Shown here: in pieces, positions 8,748-18,609 of the stretch
Position numbering within the stretch: position 1 is the first letter of the stretch
Layout of the letters: each line of letters starts with the position of its first letter
Assembly: GCA_022565335.1 (NCBI GenBank)
Contig: JAIUMY010000029.1
Coordinates: 1 to 33,724, forward strand
Direction of reading: 5' to 3'
Source: Opitutales bacterium
GTDB taxonomy: Bacteria; Verrucomicrobiota; Verrucomicrobiia; Opitutales; T3Sed10-336
DNA length: 33,724 bases
Notes under the pieces: model-generated
Told to the model about the DNA's origin: nothing
The model's database searches: none
What the model saw: the letters and a program-made list of their open reading frames with translations, nothing else
Made by a program: the position numbers and the translations under genes

Positions 8748-10165
8748 TCTTCGGTTTCAATCGTTTCGAGGGCTTCAACGTCGGTATCTCCAGGGATAGC
8801 TTCTTCCGGAGTTTCCACTATTTCCTCTTCCTCGGGAGGTGCTTCCACAAATTGGGTTTGCTGTTCCTTGACTTCCTCCGCTGACAACCCGGCAATCCTC
8901 ATTCGGAGGACCTCCAAAGCCGCCTCCAATTGACGGTCGGAAATTGGCTCAAAATCATACCGTTCTACAAACTCTTCAGGATTCTCCAATAGATCGCGAC
9001 GATTTCGCTGCAGCCGCAATTTGCTTTCTTCCTCCACCGAATGCACCACCTCAATGTCGGGAATGATCCCCTTTTCGTGAATACTCACTCCCGCCGGAGT
9101 ATAGTAGAGCGAGGTAGTGAGGCGCAACGCATCTCCACTGCGCAAAGGAAGAATACTTTGCACGGACCCTTTACCGAAGGATGTCTCGCCGACAATAAAT
9201 CCTTTCCCTGAATCCCTCAATGCGCCCGCAACAATCTCGGAAGCACTCGCCGAACCCCCATTAAGAAGAACCACGATGGGCATTTCGGGAATTGACCGGC
9301 CACGCCGGGAACGCAGATTTTGTCGTTTTTCCGGATCCCGCCCCTGGGTAAAGACGATCAGTTCATTGCGATCAAAAAACAGGTCGGAAACGTCCACTGC
9401 GGCAGTCAGCAATCCGCCCGGGTTATTCCGCAAATCGAGAATCAATCCCCGCAACTCTTCCTTTTCCAGCAACCCTTCGAGGGCCTCCTGCAGCTCATCT
9501 TTGGTACGGTCGCCAAATTGAGTGAGACGAACATAGCCTACATTTTGCTCTAAAATTTCGGCGTCAAACACACTGTCCACTTGGATAATTGCCCTTTCCA
9601 AGATGAAACTTAGCCGTTCTTCAGTTCCTTGCCGGTAAACGGTCATTTCTACCTCAGAGCCTGGTTCTCCGCGAAGAAGATCAACAATTTGTCGAAGATT
9701 GGCGGTGCGGGTGTCCTCGCCGTCCACCTCAACAATCCGATCACCGGCTAAAACACCAGCCTCGTCCGCTGGTGTGCCCGCGATTGGAGCGATAACCAAT
9801 ATCGCTCCATCACGCGCTTCAATTTGAATCCCTACCCCGCCAAATTGTTGCTGCGTTTCTGACTGCAAATCACTGAAACGATCACGGGAAAGATAATCCG
9901 AATGAGAGTCCAGGGAACGAAGTAGATGCTTTAGGGCCTCCTCCACCATCTTCTCGTACCCGACTTCTTCCGGATCAACATAATTCTCCCGGATCAGGCG
10001 AAGCACCTGCCCGAACTCATCAAGATTTCGGTAGAATTCCGCATCCTCACCCCCGGCACGCCTTTGGGAGAGCTGGAAAGCCCCCAAAACAACATTCGCT
10101 GCCAAGAGGATAATTACAAAGAGGATAACTTGCCGATTCATTGATTGCGGAGATTCAGATTCCAT
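8744..10165 (-). CDS. S41 family carboxyl-terminal processing peptidase (CtpA-like, PDZ domain)
   Basis: N-terminal TM; PDZ (GVGIQIEARDGAILVIAPIAGTPADEAGVLAGDRIVEVDG); LDLRNNPGGLL, GGSASASEIVAGALRD, GETSFGKGSVQ. Confidence 0.95.
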   Translation of the reverse strand: MESESPQSMNRQVILFVIILLAANVVLGAFQLSQRRAGGEDAEFYRNLDEFGQVLRLIRENYVDPEEVGYEKMVEEALKHLLRSLDSHSDYLSRDRFSDLQSETQQQFGGVGIQIEARDGAILVIAPIAGTPADEAGVLAGDRIVEVDGEDTRTANLRQIVDLLRGEPGSEVEMTVYRQGTEERLSFILERAIIQVDSVFDAEILEQNVGYVRLTQFGDRTKDELQEALEGLLEKEELRGLILDLRNNPGGLLTAAVDVSDLFFDRNELIVFTQGRDPEKRQNLRSRRGRSIPEMPIVVLLNGGSASASEIVAGALRDSGKGFIVGETSFGKGSVQSILPLRSGDALRLTTSLYYTPAGVSIHEKGIIPDIEVVHSVEEESKLRLQRNRRDLLENPEEFVERYDFEPISDRQLEAALEVLRMRIAGLSAEEVKEQQTQFVEAPPEEEEIVETPEEAIPGDTDVEALETIETEE

Positions 10166-10240
10166 AAGGTGCCTTAAACTAGACCGTTAAACAATGCCAA
10201 AATCTCCTGATCCGGCAAACCCGGGAGCAAGATTAAATGA

Positions 10241-10636
10241 TTAATGGGAATACGTGGCTCCCCTGGCGACCAAAGGATTCGTCAAGCGGGTAATTTTTGT
10301 GTTGTGATCAGCAAGGACAATGACTCTGGGTTTCCATTGCCGGGCTTCTTCTTCCTTCATTTGCCCAAAGGCCATGATAACCAACAAATCTCCGGCTTGG
10401 CCTTTGTGGGCGGCCGCACCATTCAACGCAATAGTAAGAGACCCCCGGGGAGCGGGAATGGCATACGTTTCCAAACGCTCGCCATTGTTAATGTTACCTA
10501 CGAGGATTTTTTCGTAAGGCAATAAGCCGATCATTTCCATCCAATCTTCATCAATTGCCAAGCTTCCTTCGTAGTCAACTGAGCATTCGGTGACTTCCGC
10601 CCGTAGAATTTTCGATCGTAATACCGAAATCAACAT
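10241..10636 (-). CDS. panD: Aspartate 1-decarboxylase proenzyme
   Basis: DYEGSLAID (Gly-Ser autocleavage), [33 protein letters not shown]. Confidence 0.95.
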   Translation of the reverse strand: MLISVLRSKILRAEVTECSVDYEGSLAIDEDWMEMIGLLPYEKILVGNINNGERLETYAIPAPRGSLTIALNGAAAHKGQAGDLLVIMAFGQMKEEEARQWKPRVIVLADHNTKITRLTNPLVARGATYSH

Positions 10637-10724
10637 AATCTTATCCTATCCCTTTTACGGTGTTTCTCAATGCGAAACTGCAATTTCCGGACCAATAAAA
10701 CAAACTTTTACGGGCCCCGGGAAA

Positions 10725-11513
10725 TCAGATGGTCATTCCGGCATAGCCACCATCGACGAGAATCTCGGCTCCGGTAATAAAAGAACCAGCTCCCTCGGAA
10801 GCCAGTAGGAGAGTCGCCCCAATCAATTCACGGGCCTCGCCGAAACGATTCATCGGAGTGTGTCCCATGATTTGTTCAATCCGCTCGGGACTGAGCACCT
10901 TCTTATTTTGCTCGGCCGGGAAAAATCCGGGAACGATGGTATTCACCCGGATCCCTTCGGTGGCCCATTCCCGGGCCAAGTTCTTGGAGAGGTTATGAAC
11001 CGCGGCCTTGGTCATGGAATAGGTAAAAACGCGCGAAAGGGGAATGACTCCGGACATCGACCCGACATTGATAATCGAGGCCTTATCGCCGCGGTCTTTG
11101 AAGTAACGACCGAAAACCTGACAAGCGAGAAAGACCGCCTTGCAATTGACTTGCATGATGCGATCATATTCCTCCTCGGCCACCTCCAAAAAGGGCGTCG
11201 GCGAATTGACTCCGGCACCATTGATCAGGATATCGGCTTTGCCGCTGTGTTCCAGAACCGCCTGCAAAAGCTTTTCCAGACCTTCACGGGTACTCACATC
11301 CGCCGCTTGAAACCAAGCTTTACCGCCCAGTTCCTCAATTTTTTCGAGACGCGCTCTGGCTTTTTCCTCATTTCGGCCCACCAGGACGACTTCTGCCCCG
11401 GCACCCGCCAAGCCTTCGGCCATTTGGCCACATAGCTCGCCGGTTCCGCCGATGACCACGGCCACTTTGCCACTTAAGGAGAAAATTTGATCTAAGTATT
11501 TATTTGCAGACAT
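10725..11513 (-). CDS. SDR-family oxidoreductase (gluconate/fructuronate-dehydrogenase-like)
   Basis: [79 protein letters not shown]. Confidence 0.9.
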   Translation of the reverse strand: MSANKYLDQIFSLSGKVAVVIGGTGELCGQMAEGLAGAGAEVVLVGRNEEKARARLEKIEELGGKAWFQAADVSTREGLEKLLQAVLEHSGKADILINGAGVNSPTPFLEVAEEEYDRIMQVNCKAVFLACQVFGRYFKDRGDKASIINVGSMSGVIPLSRVFTYSMTKAAVHNLSKNLAREWATEGIRVNTIVPGFFPAEQNKKVLSPERIEQIMGHTPMNRFGEARELIGATLLLASEGAGSFITGAEILVDGGYAGMTI

Positions 11514-11582
11514 ATTCGAATAAAAGAAATGGCGGGGTCGCCCCCCCTCTAAGGGATGGGATTCACGCCGGGTTAATAAGAT

Positions 11583-12683
11583 TTAGCGGACCACACGGGC
11601 ACTACCTCCGCCCATGAGTTTTTCGACTTCGCCACGAGTGACCATGGAGGTATCTCCAGGGGTCGTCATGGCCAGAGCGCCGTGGGCAGCACCGTAATTG
11701 ACGGCTTTAGCCGGATCACCGGTTTCCATCATACCGAAGATAAAGCCGGAAGCAAAGCTGTCGCCGCCCCCAACCCGGTCGAGGATTTCCAACTCTTTCC
11801 GGTGGATCGCCTCGTGGAATTCCCCGTCATACCAGCAAATCGCGCCCCAGTCGTTTATGGTAGCGGTTTTCACTGAACGAAGGGTAGTTGCCGTAGCCTT
11901 GAAATTCGGGAATTCAGCGATGACCTTTTTGATCATATTCTGGAAGCTTTCCACTTCGATATTGGAAAGATTTTCATCGACCCCCTCGACCTCGAAACCA
12001 AGGCAGGCAGTAAAATCCTCTTCGTTACCGATCATCACATCGACCGAGCGGGCAATCTCCCGGTTGACTTCCTGAGCCTTGGCTTGCCCTCCGATGGATT
12101 TCCACAGGGAAGGACGGTAATTCAGGTCATAGGAAACAATGGTTCCGTGCTTTTGTGCCGCCTTCACCGCTTCCAGCGTAACCTCGGCAGCAGACTCCGA
12201 AAGAGCGGCATAAATGCCCCCGGTATGGAACCAGCGCACGCCCTGTTTACCAAAAATATCTTCCCAGTCGATATCGCCGGGTTTCAATTGGGAGGCTGCG
12301 GTCATCCCGCGATCCGGCACCCCCACGGCCCCGCGTACGCCAAATCCGCGCTCGGTGAAGTTCAACCCATTACGGACGGTCCGCCCCACCCCGTCATAAG
12401 GGACCCAGCGGATCAGTGAGGTATCAACTCCGCCCTGCAGAATAAAATCCTCGATAAGATGCCCCACCTCGTTCTCCGCAAAAGCAGTGACCACCCCGGT
12501 CCGCAATCCAAAGCAACGGCGAAGGCCGCGGGCCACATTATATTCGCCCCCGCCTTCCCAGGCGGCAAAGGAGCGGGCGGTTCGCACTCGTCCTTCGCCG
12601 GGATCCAATCGAAGCATAATCTCTCCGAGGGAGAGGCAATCATATTTGGTTTCTTCTACACTCTTGATCTGTAACTTAGCCAT
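11583..12683 (-). CDS. PfkB-family sugar kinase, probable 2-dehydro-3-deoxygluconokinase
   Basis: LSLGEIMLRLDPGEGRVRTARSFAAWEGGGEYNVARGL, DRVGGGDSFASGFIFG; neighbours SDR and Ldh-family oxidoreductase genes. Confidence 0.85.
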   Translation of the reverse strand: MAKLQIKSVEETKYDCLSLGEIMLRLDPGEGRVRTARSFAAWEGGGEYNVARGLRRCFGLRTGVVTAFAENEVGHLIEDFILQGGVDTSLIRWVPYDGVGRTVRNGLNFTERGFGVRGAVGVPDRGMTAASQLKPGDIDWEDIFGKQGVRWFHTGGIYAALSESAAEVTLEAVKAAQKHGTIVSYDLNYRPSLWKSIGGQAKAQEVNREIARSVDVMIGNEEDFTACLGFEVEGVDENLSNIEVESFQNMIKKVIAEFPNFKATATTLRSVKTATINDWGAICWYDGEFHEAIHRKELEILDRVGGGDSFASGFIFGMMETGDPAKAVNYGAAHGALAMTTPGDTSMVTRGEVEKLMGGGSARVVR

Positions 12684-12707
12684 TGTGTTTTCTTTTAGGG
12701 TTTGGTC

Positions 12708-13802
12708 TTAAAGTTCGACTGTTTTCAGGGTATTGCGATCCCAGGGTTGTTGCTGGCATTCCTCCGCAATTTCGGCAAAGGCGTCCATTTCGGCTTTGGA
12801 AAAAAGCAGGCCGCCATGCTTTTCGGTCAGGGCGGCGGCGTCCGCCTCGATCTGCCCGGGAAGAAGACAGTTTTTGTTATCTCCCTGTAGAATGTCCTCA
12901 AGGACTACCTTGAGGTTCGCTGCCTGGGTCCGCCCCTGGGCAAAATCCCCGCTGCCCATAGCCTCAGGATGAATGACCTGGAAGAAAAACGCCGGGGTAT
13001 GCTTCTCATCATCGTCGGCCCAGCGACTGCGCAGGGTCGGCTTGGACCCGCCGATTAACCCACCGACCAGTTCGTTGATAAGGGAAAGTCCATAGCCCTT
13101 GTGCGCCCCAAAGGGCAAAAGAGCCACCGCCTTTTCGGGATCCTGTGTCGGGTTTCCATCCGCATCGACCGCCGCATTGGGGGGAAGTTGTTTGCCTTCC
13201 CGGCGAAATTGTTGCACCCGTCCCATGGCCACCACCGAGGTCGCCCAGTCGATGACAATAGGAAAGCCCACCGCCTCGGTCGTAGGAAATCCCCAACTGT
13301 GCGGATTGGTCCCGAGAGTAGGCACCTTGCCCATAAAGGGCACCACCTCGGTCAACGCCGCAGTGCAGTTGGTATAGGCAAAATAGCCTTTTTTCGCAGC
13401 CTCCATCACATACCCGCCACCCCAAAGATAATGAAAGGCATTGTCCACACTGACCGTCCCCACGCCGTATTCATCGGCCAACCGAATGGCCTCGTCAATG
13501 GCCTTGTAGGCGGTGGATTGGCCGAGCTTTTTATTGGCATTCCACACCTTCGCGGCTGGAAACCGACCGGATTTGTCCTCAATCTCCGCTCCCGGAACAC
13601 AGCCCCCGGAACCGCTGCCAAAAAGGTGGTCCAAGTGCAAAGCCTTGATGGCGTTGTGGGTACGAATGCCGTGGCGGGCCGCGGACGCACAAAAACGAGC
13701 CGCATCAGCAGACTCCTCGGGCGTGAAGCCACGCTTCTCGTAGGCCGCTTCGACGAGAGCATTGTGTAAACCTTCGGGAACAATGGTGTAAGTTTCAGGC
13801 AT
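12708..13802 (-). CDS. Ldh-family (malate/L-lactate/ureidoglycolate dehydrogenase-type) oxidoreductase
   Basis: ARFCASAARHGIRTHNAIKALHLDHL, VDNAFHYLWGGGYVMEAAKKGYFAYTNCTA, GTNPHSWGFP, LPFGAHKGYGLSLINELVGGLIGG. Confidence 0.88.
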   Translation of the reverse strand: MPETYTIVPEGLHNALVEAAYEKRGFTPEESADAARFCASAARHGIRTHNAIKALHLDHLFGSGSGGCVPGAEIEDKSGRFPAAKVWNANKKLGQSTAYKAIDEAIRLADEYGVGTVSVDNAFHYLWGGGYVMEAAKKGYFAYTNCTAALTEVVPFMGKVPTLGTNPHSWGFPTTEAVGFPIVIDWATSVVAMGRVQQFRREGKQLPPNAAVDADGNPTQDPEKAVALLPFGAHKGYGLSLINELVGGLIGGSKPTLRSRWADDDEKHTPAFFFQVIHPEAMGSGDFAQGRTQAANLKVVLEDILQGDNKNCLLPGQIEADAAALTEKHGGLLFSKAEMDAFAEIAEECQQQPWDRNTLKTVEL

Positions 13803-13923
13803 AAGAAAACCTTTCTAAAGCGCTCCTCTGAAAAAAACAAACTAAAACCACCCTCAACCCTAAAAGGAGGGTTTTCGCGGTTAAAGAACTTGTGTGTGAG
13901 ACTAAGGCTTGGCCGAGGCCTTA

Positions 13924-14051
13924 GGAGTGTTGCGCGCAGGGGCGCAAGGCCCCCGTTCGCTTTTTGCCCAAGCGGGGACCTCGTTGTCCCTGCGCGGAGT
14001 GCTTCAAGCCAGGGGCGTAAAGCACGCCCCACCCCCTGCGCGAAACACTCC
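13924..14051. repeat. 128-bp structured intergenic element: long inverted repeat enclosing two related GGGGC hairpins
   Basis: Arms GGAGTGTTGCGCGCAGGGG (13924-13942) and CCCCTGCGCGAAACACTCC (14033-14051) complement at 18/19 positions. Internal GGGGC-GCAAG-GCCCC (13939-13953) and GGGGCGT-AAAGC-ACGCCCC (14012-14030). Confidence 0.8.
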
Positions 14052-14144
14052 GACCCCGGCGAGTCTCTTATTCGCTTGGACTCTATGGCAAATATTCGGC
14101 AAGGCATGCGGTCTCAGGTGAAAGCAGCGATTCGGCCACTGAGT

Positions 14145-17100
14145 TTACCCTTTCCCCTTCATCCCTTCGGCCTCTTCCTTTGCCATATCCTCGCGAATTT
14201 TCGCCGCGCGGATTAGCCCGTAGGCACTGGAACGCCCGAAGACCTTTTGGGAAAGCCCGTCCATCAGCCAATAAACCACGGGAATGACAAATAGACTAAA
14301 AACCGTGGCAATGGAGAGCCCTCCCACGACCACCAGACCCAACGGATTTCGAGTTTCGGCCCCCGGTCCGGTGGCCAGAGCAATGGGCATAATGCCAAAC
14401 ACCGTGGAGATCGCGGTCATCAAAATCGGCCGAAAACGTAAACTGGCCCCCTCGAAGGCAGCATCCCAGGCCTTTCGCCCCTGCACTTGTAGTTGATTGG
14501 CAAACTCCACTATCAAAATCCCGTTTTTGGCTACCAGCCCAATCAACATAATCAGACCAAAACGGGAGAAGAGATTATCGGTCATCGGATACCCGAAGAG
14601 ATTGCTTAGGTAGAGGACTAAAAGTCCCCCGGCCAATGCCAAGGCTACCCCGGTAAAAATCGTGAGAGGGTGAATAAAAGACTCAAACTGCGCCGACAAA
14701 AGAAGGAAGCAAAAGAGCAAAGCCAGGATGAAAAGAAAAATCGTCGCGCCCTCACTTTCTACAAACTCCCGGGTGTTGCCATCGTAGAGCGAATTGACCC
14801 CCGGCGGCAGTTCCGCACGAACCCCTTCCAAAAATGCCACCCCATCACCTATGGTATAGCCAGGCGCCATGTTGGCCGTAATTACCACCGAACGAAAACG
14901 ATTGTAACGGGGGTACTTATCGGGAACTACGGTCTCTTCCCAGTTGACCAGATTGACCAACTGAATCATCTCCCCATGCGTGGACCGAACATAGACCCGA
15001 CCCAGATCCGCTGGGGTAACCCGTTCGTCATCCTCGATTTGGACGAAGACCTCATATTCTTCTTGGTTCTTTTTAAAAGTGGTAACCTCTCGCCCTCCCA
15101 TCAGCGTTTCCAGGGTGCGGGCGATTTCATCGACCCGGACCCCCAGGTCAGCCGCTTTGCTCCGGTCAATGTTTAGATTGAGTTGAGGTTTGTTGGGAAT
15201 GGGGTCAATACGCGGACTTTGAAACATTCCACTTTGGGCCATTTGGCCCATAAGCCCAAACCCCAAGCCCACCAGTTGGTCAAAATCCGAACCTTGTAAA
15301 ACAAACTGAATGTCTTCCCCAAAAGAAAGAGGCCGAATCGGAATATTAAAAGACAATCCTCCGGTCACCTCCTGCGCGTAACGGCCCTGAATTTCCCCAC
15401 TGATTTCCCGGGTCGACCTTTCGCGCTCATCCCAGTCTTCAAGGCCGACAAACATCAATCCCTGATTAGCCTGGCCGGGGACCCCGAAACCAACATTGGT
15501 GATACTGAAAACCCTTTCCACCCCCTCGGTTTCCATGACAATATTCTCCATCGTCTCGACGTAAGTCCGGGTGTATTGTGGAGTCGAACCGAGCGGAGCG
15601 AAGAAGAAGGAGATAAAGACCCCTCGGTCCTCCTCGGGCACCAATTCGCTTTGCAACTGCGAATATGACCAGGGGCCGGCTAGCACGGCAAAGAGCAAGG
15701 CGACAATAATCACTACCGGCCAAGCATTCATCGCTTTGCGCAACGCCCACGAATAGCCATTGTTAAGGCCCGAGAAAAAAGGCTCTGTCGTGCGGTAAAG
15801 CCACGCTCCTGCCTTGCCTTCTTCCGCCGAACGACTGACTTTCAGGAACCGTGAACAGAGCATGGGCGTAAGGGTCAGCGCGATAAAACTGGAAAACGCC
15901 ACCGCGATGGCCAAGGTAATCCCGAATTCAAAAAACAAGCGTCCGGTGGACCCCTCTTGGAAAGCCACCGGCAAGAACACGGCAATCAAGCTTAAGGTCG
16001 TGGCGATAATCGCAAAAGCCACCTGCCGACTTCCTTTGAGTCCGGCCTGGATCGGATCCTCCCCTTCCTCCATCCGGCGGTAAATATTCTCCAGCATGAC
16101 AATGGCGTCATCAATCACCAAGCCCACCGCCAGCACCAATGCCAGCAAGGTCAGGATGTTGATCGAAAACCCAAACAATTGCATCACCGCAAAAGTCCCA
16201 ATCAATGACACCGGCACGGAAATCAGCGGAATCAGCGTCGCCCGAATGGTCCGCAAAAAGAAGAAAATCACCAAAATCACCAACCCGAAGGCAAAGAGAA
16301 GGGTTTTATAAACCTCGTTGATGGATTCCTGCACAAAGACACTGGCGTCGTAGGCCAATACCAACTCCACCCCATCCGGCATCGCCCCCTGCACCTCCGG
16401 AAGGCGATCACGAACCCCTTGGGCCACTTCGAGCAAATTGGACTGGGATTGCCGTACCACGCCCAAGCCGACCGTCGGGTTTCCCCGGAAGAAGGTCAGG
16501 GTCCGATAGTCCTCGGTTCCGACCTCCACCCGGGCAACTTCCCCCAGCAAGATCTGCCGACCGTCCCGTTCAGCGATGACCAAATCCTCAAACTCCTCCA
16601 CCTCATTCACATCCCCCATCACCCGCACTGAAAACTCCCTCGCTGCGGATTCAATCCGCCCCCCCGGGATCTCCACATTTTGCTCCCGCAAGGCCTGTTC
16701 CACATCCGCTGGGGTGAGGTCGTAGGCCGCCAATTGAGTCGCACTCAACCACACTCTCATCGCAAAACGGCGCTCCCCTCCAATGATCACATTGGCCACG
16801 CCGGATACATTTTGCAGGGTTCTTTTGCCAAAGCGATCGGCAAAATCGGTCAGTTCCAAGCGGTTGTAACGGTCGGAATTGACCGAAATCCACATAATCG
16901 GGGTATTATCGGATTCGGTCTTCTCCACCGAAGGCTCCCGCGCTTCATCAGGCAGGCTGTCCCGGGCCCGTCCTACCCGGTCGCGAACATCATTGGCGGC
17001 GTTATCAACGTTTCGTCCCAATTCAAATTCAATAGTAATTTGTGAAACTTCCTCCCGACTCTCCGAACTCAGCATACGAATCCCATCGATCGTCGAAATT

Positions 17101-17309
17101 TGTTCTTCCAAGACGTCGGTGATCCGGGATTCCACCACCTCCGCATCGGCCCCGGGATAAACCGTGTTAACGGATACGATCGGCGGATCGGTATCAGGGT
17201 ATTCGCGTACCGGGAGATTTTGAAAGGAAAGAATCCCGATTAAAACAATGAGAATACAGATGACCGTACAGACAACGGGGCGACGGATGGAGACTTCGGA
17301 AATAACCAT
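14145..17309 (-). CDS. Efflux RND transporter permease (AcrB/HAE1 family)
   Basis: 1054 aa; SIRRPVVCTVICILIVLIGILSFQNLPVREYPDTDPPIVSVNTVYPGADAEVVESRITDVLE; GLVIDDAIVMLENIYRRME (TM4 Asp pair). Confidence 0.95.
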   Translation of the reverse strand: MVISEVSIRRPVVCTVICILIVLIGILSFQNLPVREYPDTDPPIVSVNTVYPGADAEVVESRITDVLEEQISTIDGIRMLSSESREEVSQITIEFELGRNVDNAANDVRDRVGRARDSLPDEAREPSVEKTESDNTPIMWISVNSDRYNRLELTDFADRFGKRTLQNVSGVANVIIGGERRFAMRVWLSATQLAAYDLTPADVEQALREQNVEIPGGRIESAAREFSVRVMGDVNEVEEFEDLVIAERDGRQILLGEVARVEVGTEDYRTLTFFRGNPTVGLGVVRQSQSNLLEVAQGVRDRLPEVQGAMPDGVELVLAYDASVFVQESINEVYKTLLFAFGLVILVIFFFLRTIRATLIPLISVPVSLIGTFAVMQLFGFSINILTLLALVLAVGLVIDDAIVMLENIYRRMEEGEDPIQAGLKGSRQVAFAIIATTLSLIAVFLPVAFQEGSTGRLFFEFGITLAIAVAFSSFIALTLTPMLCSRFLKVSRSAEEGKAGAWLYRTTEPFFSGLNNGYSWALRKAMNAWPVVIIVALLFAVLAGPWSYSQLQSELVPEEDRGVFISFFFAPLGSTPQYTRTYVETMENIVMETEGVERVFSITNVGFGVPGQANQGLMFVGLEDWDERERSTREISGEIQGRYAQEVTGGLSFNIPIRPLSFGEDIQFVLQGSDFDQLVGLGFGLMGQMAQSGMFQSPRIDPIPNKPQLNLNIDRSKAADLGVRVDEIARTLETLMGGREVTTFKKNQEEYEVFVQIEDDERVTPADLGRVYVRSTHGEMIQLVNLVNWEETVVPDKYPRYNRFRSVVITANMAPGYTIGDGVAFLEGVRAELPPGVNSLYDGNTREFVESEGATIFLFILALLFCFLLLSAQFESFIHPLTIFTGVALALAGGLLVLYLSNLFGYPMTDNLFSRFGLIMLIGLVAKNGILIVEFANQLQVQGRKAWDAAFEGASLRFRPILMTAISTVFGIMPIALATGPGAETRNPLGLVVVGGLSIATVFSLFVIPVVYWLMDGLSQKVFGRSSAYGLIRAAKIREDMAKEEAEGMKGKG

Positions 17310-17325
17310 GGAAAGATCCCCCTAT

Positions 17326-18489
17326 TTAGAGCTCTGAATTTGCCAGTTCCCGCGGATCACGCGGACTCACCTGATCACCATCGCTGATGCGCAAAATACC
17401 GACTCCGGCGGAAATCACTTTATCTCCAGCGCTTAGCTCCCCCTCGGGGAGTACCTGCACCGATCCACGAAAACGCAGACCGGTTTCCACCGGCACTTGA
17501 TGAACCCGGAAAACCTCGTCATCATCCTCGTCCGGACGAACGGCAAAAACAAATTTCATTGGTCCCTCCTGACCGATCGCCGCCTCGGGAACGACCAAGG
17601 CTTCCGGTTCTTCATGCAGAACAAGTTCAACCGTAACGAACATACCCGGTTTGAGGCCCTCCGGGGGATTCGTTAAAACACCCTTCACCTGACTCGCCCG
17701 GGTCCTGCGCTCAAGGGTCGAATCAATAAAGCGAACCTCGCCTTCGGCAGTCTCGATATCCAGTCCCGTTACGCCGATCTGTGGCAACTGGAAAGGAGTG
17801 CCAATGCCAATTTGTGGCAGGAACCTCTCCGGCACTTGAAAAACTACCTCCAACTGGGAACCGTCATCAAGTCGGGTAATAATCGTTTCCGGGGTCACAT
17901 AATCGCCGCGACTCACCCGGCGCGTTCCGGTGATCCCGGAAAAGGCCGCCCGCACCTTGGTTTGGTCAATCCGCACTTCCAGCAGCGAAACTTCCGCCTG
18001 CAGTTGAGCATAATTCGCCTCGGCAACGTCGAGCTCACTGCGCGGAACGGTGCGCTCCTCGAAAAGACGCTTGGTTCGTTCTAGAGTTACCGTGGCCAAA
18101 TGAAGACGGGCCTTGGTCTCCTCTAATTGTGCGCGCAACTCACGATCGTCCAAGCGTACTAAAAGATCACCTTCCTCCACTTCGCTCCCATCGGAAAAGT
18201 GAATCTCCCGAATCAAGCCAGAGGACTCCGGACGAACCAAAATAGAATCAGCATACGCCAATGACCCAACCAAGCGAACGGTATCCAGGAGAGTCTCCTG
18301 AGAAACCTCGGAAACTTCCACCGGAGCCCCTTCTTGGTCTCCGGGCATTCCGCCTTCTGCCGTTTCTTCCGGAACCCCACAGGCGCCAGCCAGTAGCAAA
18401 ACAAAGCTCCCTCCGAGAGGGTTTCCAAATTTCTTAAGGAAAGTGATCATAAAGAAGCCTACTAGAAAGCAAACCATCACCCTCCGCAA
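17326..18489 (-). CDS. RND efflux periplasmic adaptor (MFP) subunit
   Basis: VRPESSGLIREIHFSDGSEVEEGDLLVRLDDRELRAQLEETKARL, GTRRVSRGDYVTPETIITRL; directly upstream of the RND permease gene. Confidence 0.92.
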   Translation of the reverse strand: MRRVMVCFLVGFFMITFLKKFGNPLGGSFVLLLAGACGVPEETAEGGMPGDQEGAPVEVSEVSQETLLDTVRLVGSLAYADSILVRPESSGLIREIHFSDGSEVEEGDLLVRLDDRELRAQLEETKARLHLATVTLERTKRLFEERTVPRSELDVAEANYAQLQAEVSLLEVRIDQTKVRAAFSGITGTRRVSRGDYVTPETIITRLDDGSQLEVVFQVPERFLPQIGIGTPFQLPQIGVTGLDIETAEGEVRFIDSTLERRTRASQVKGVLTNPPEGLKPGMFVTVELVLHEEPEALVVPEAAIGQEGPMKFVFAVRPDEDDDEVFRVHQVPVETGLRFRGSVQVLPEGELSAGDKVISAGVGILRISDGDQVSPRDPRELANSEL

Positions 18490-18609
18490 TCTCGAAGCGA
18501 TTTTTAACGACTTTACGACAAAATAGTCTCCACCATCTTCTCAAAGGGTGTGTCCGAAAAACCGATGACCCGAAACCTCGCTTCCTCTACAGAATCGATA
18601 GAGACAGCT

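Noticed and set aside
13101-13769. 222-aa plus-strand ORF
   Set aside because: Antisense to the Ldh-family dehydrogenase gene; no recognisable domain.
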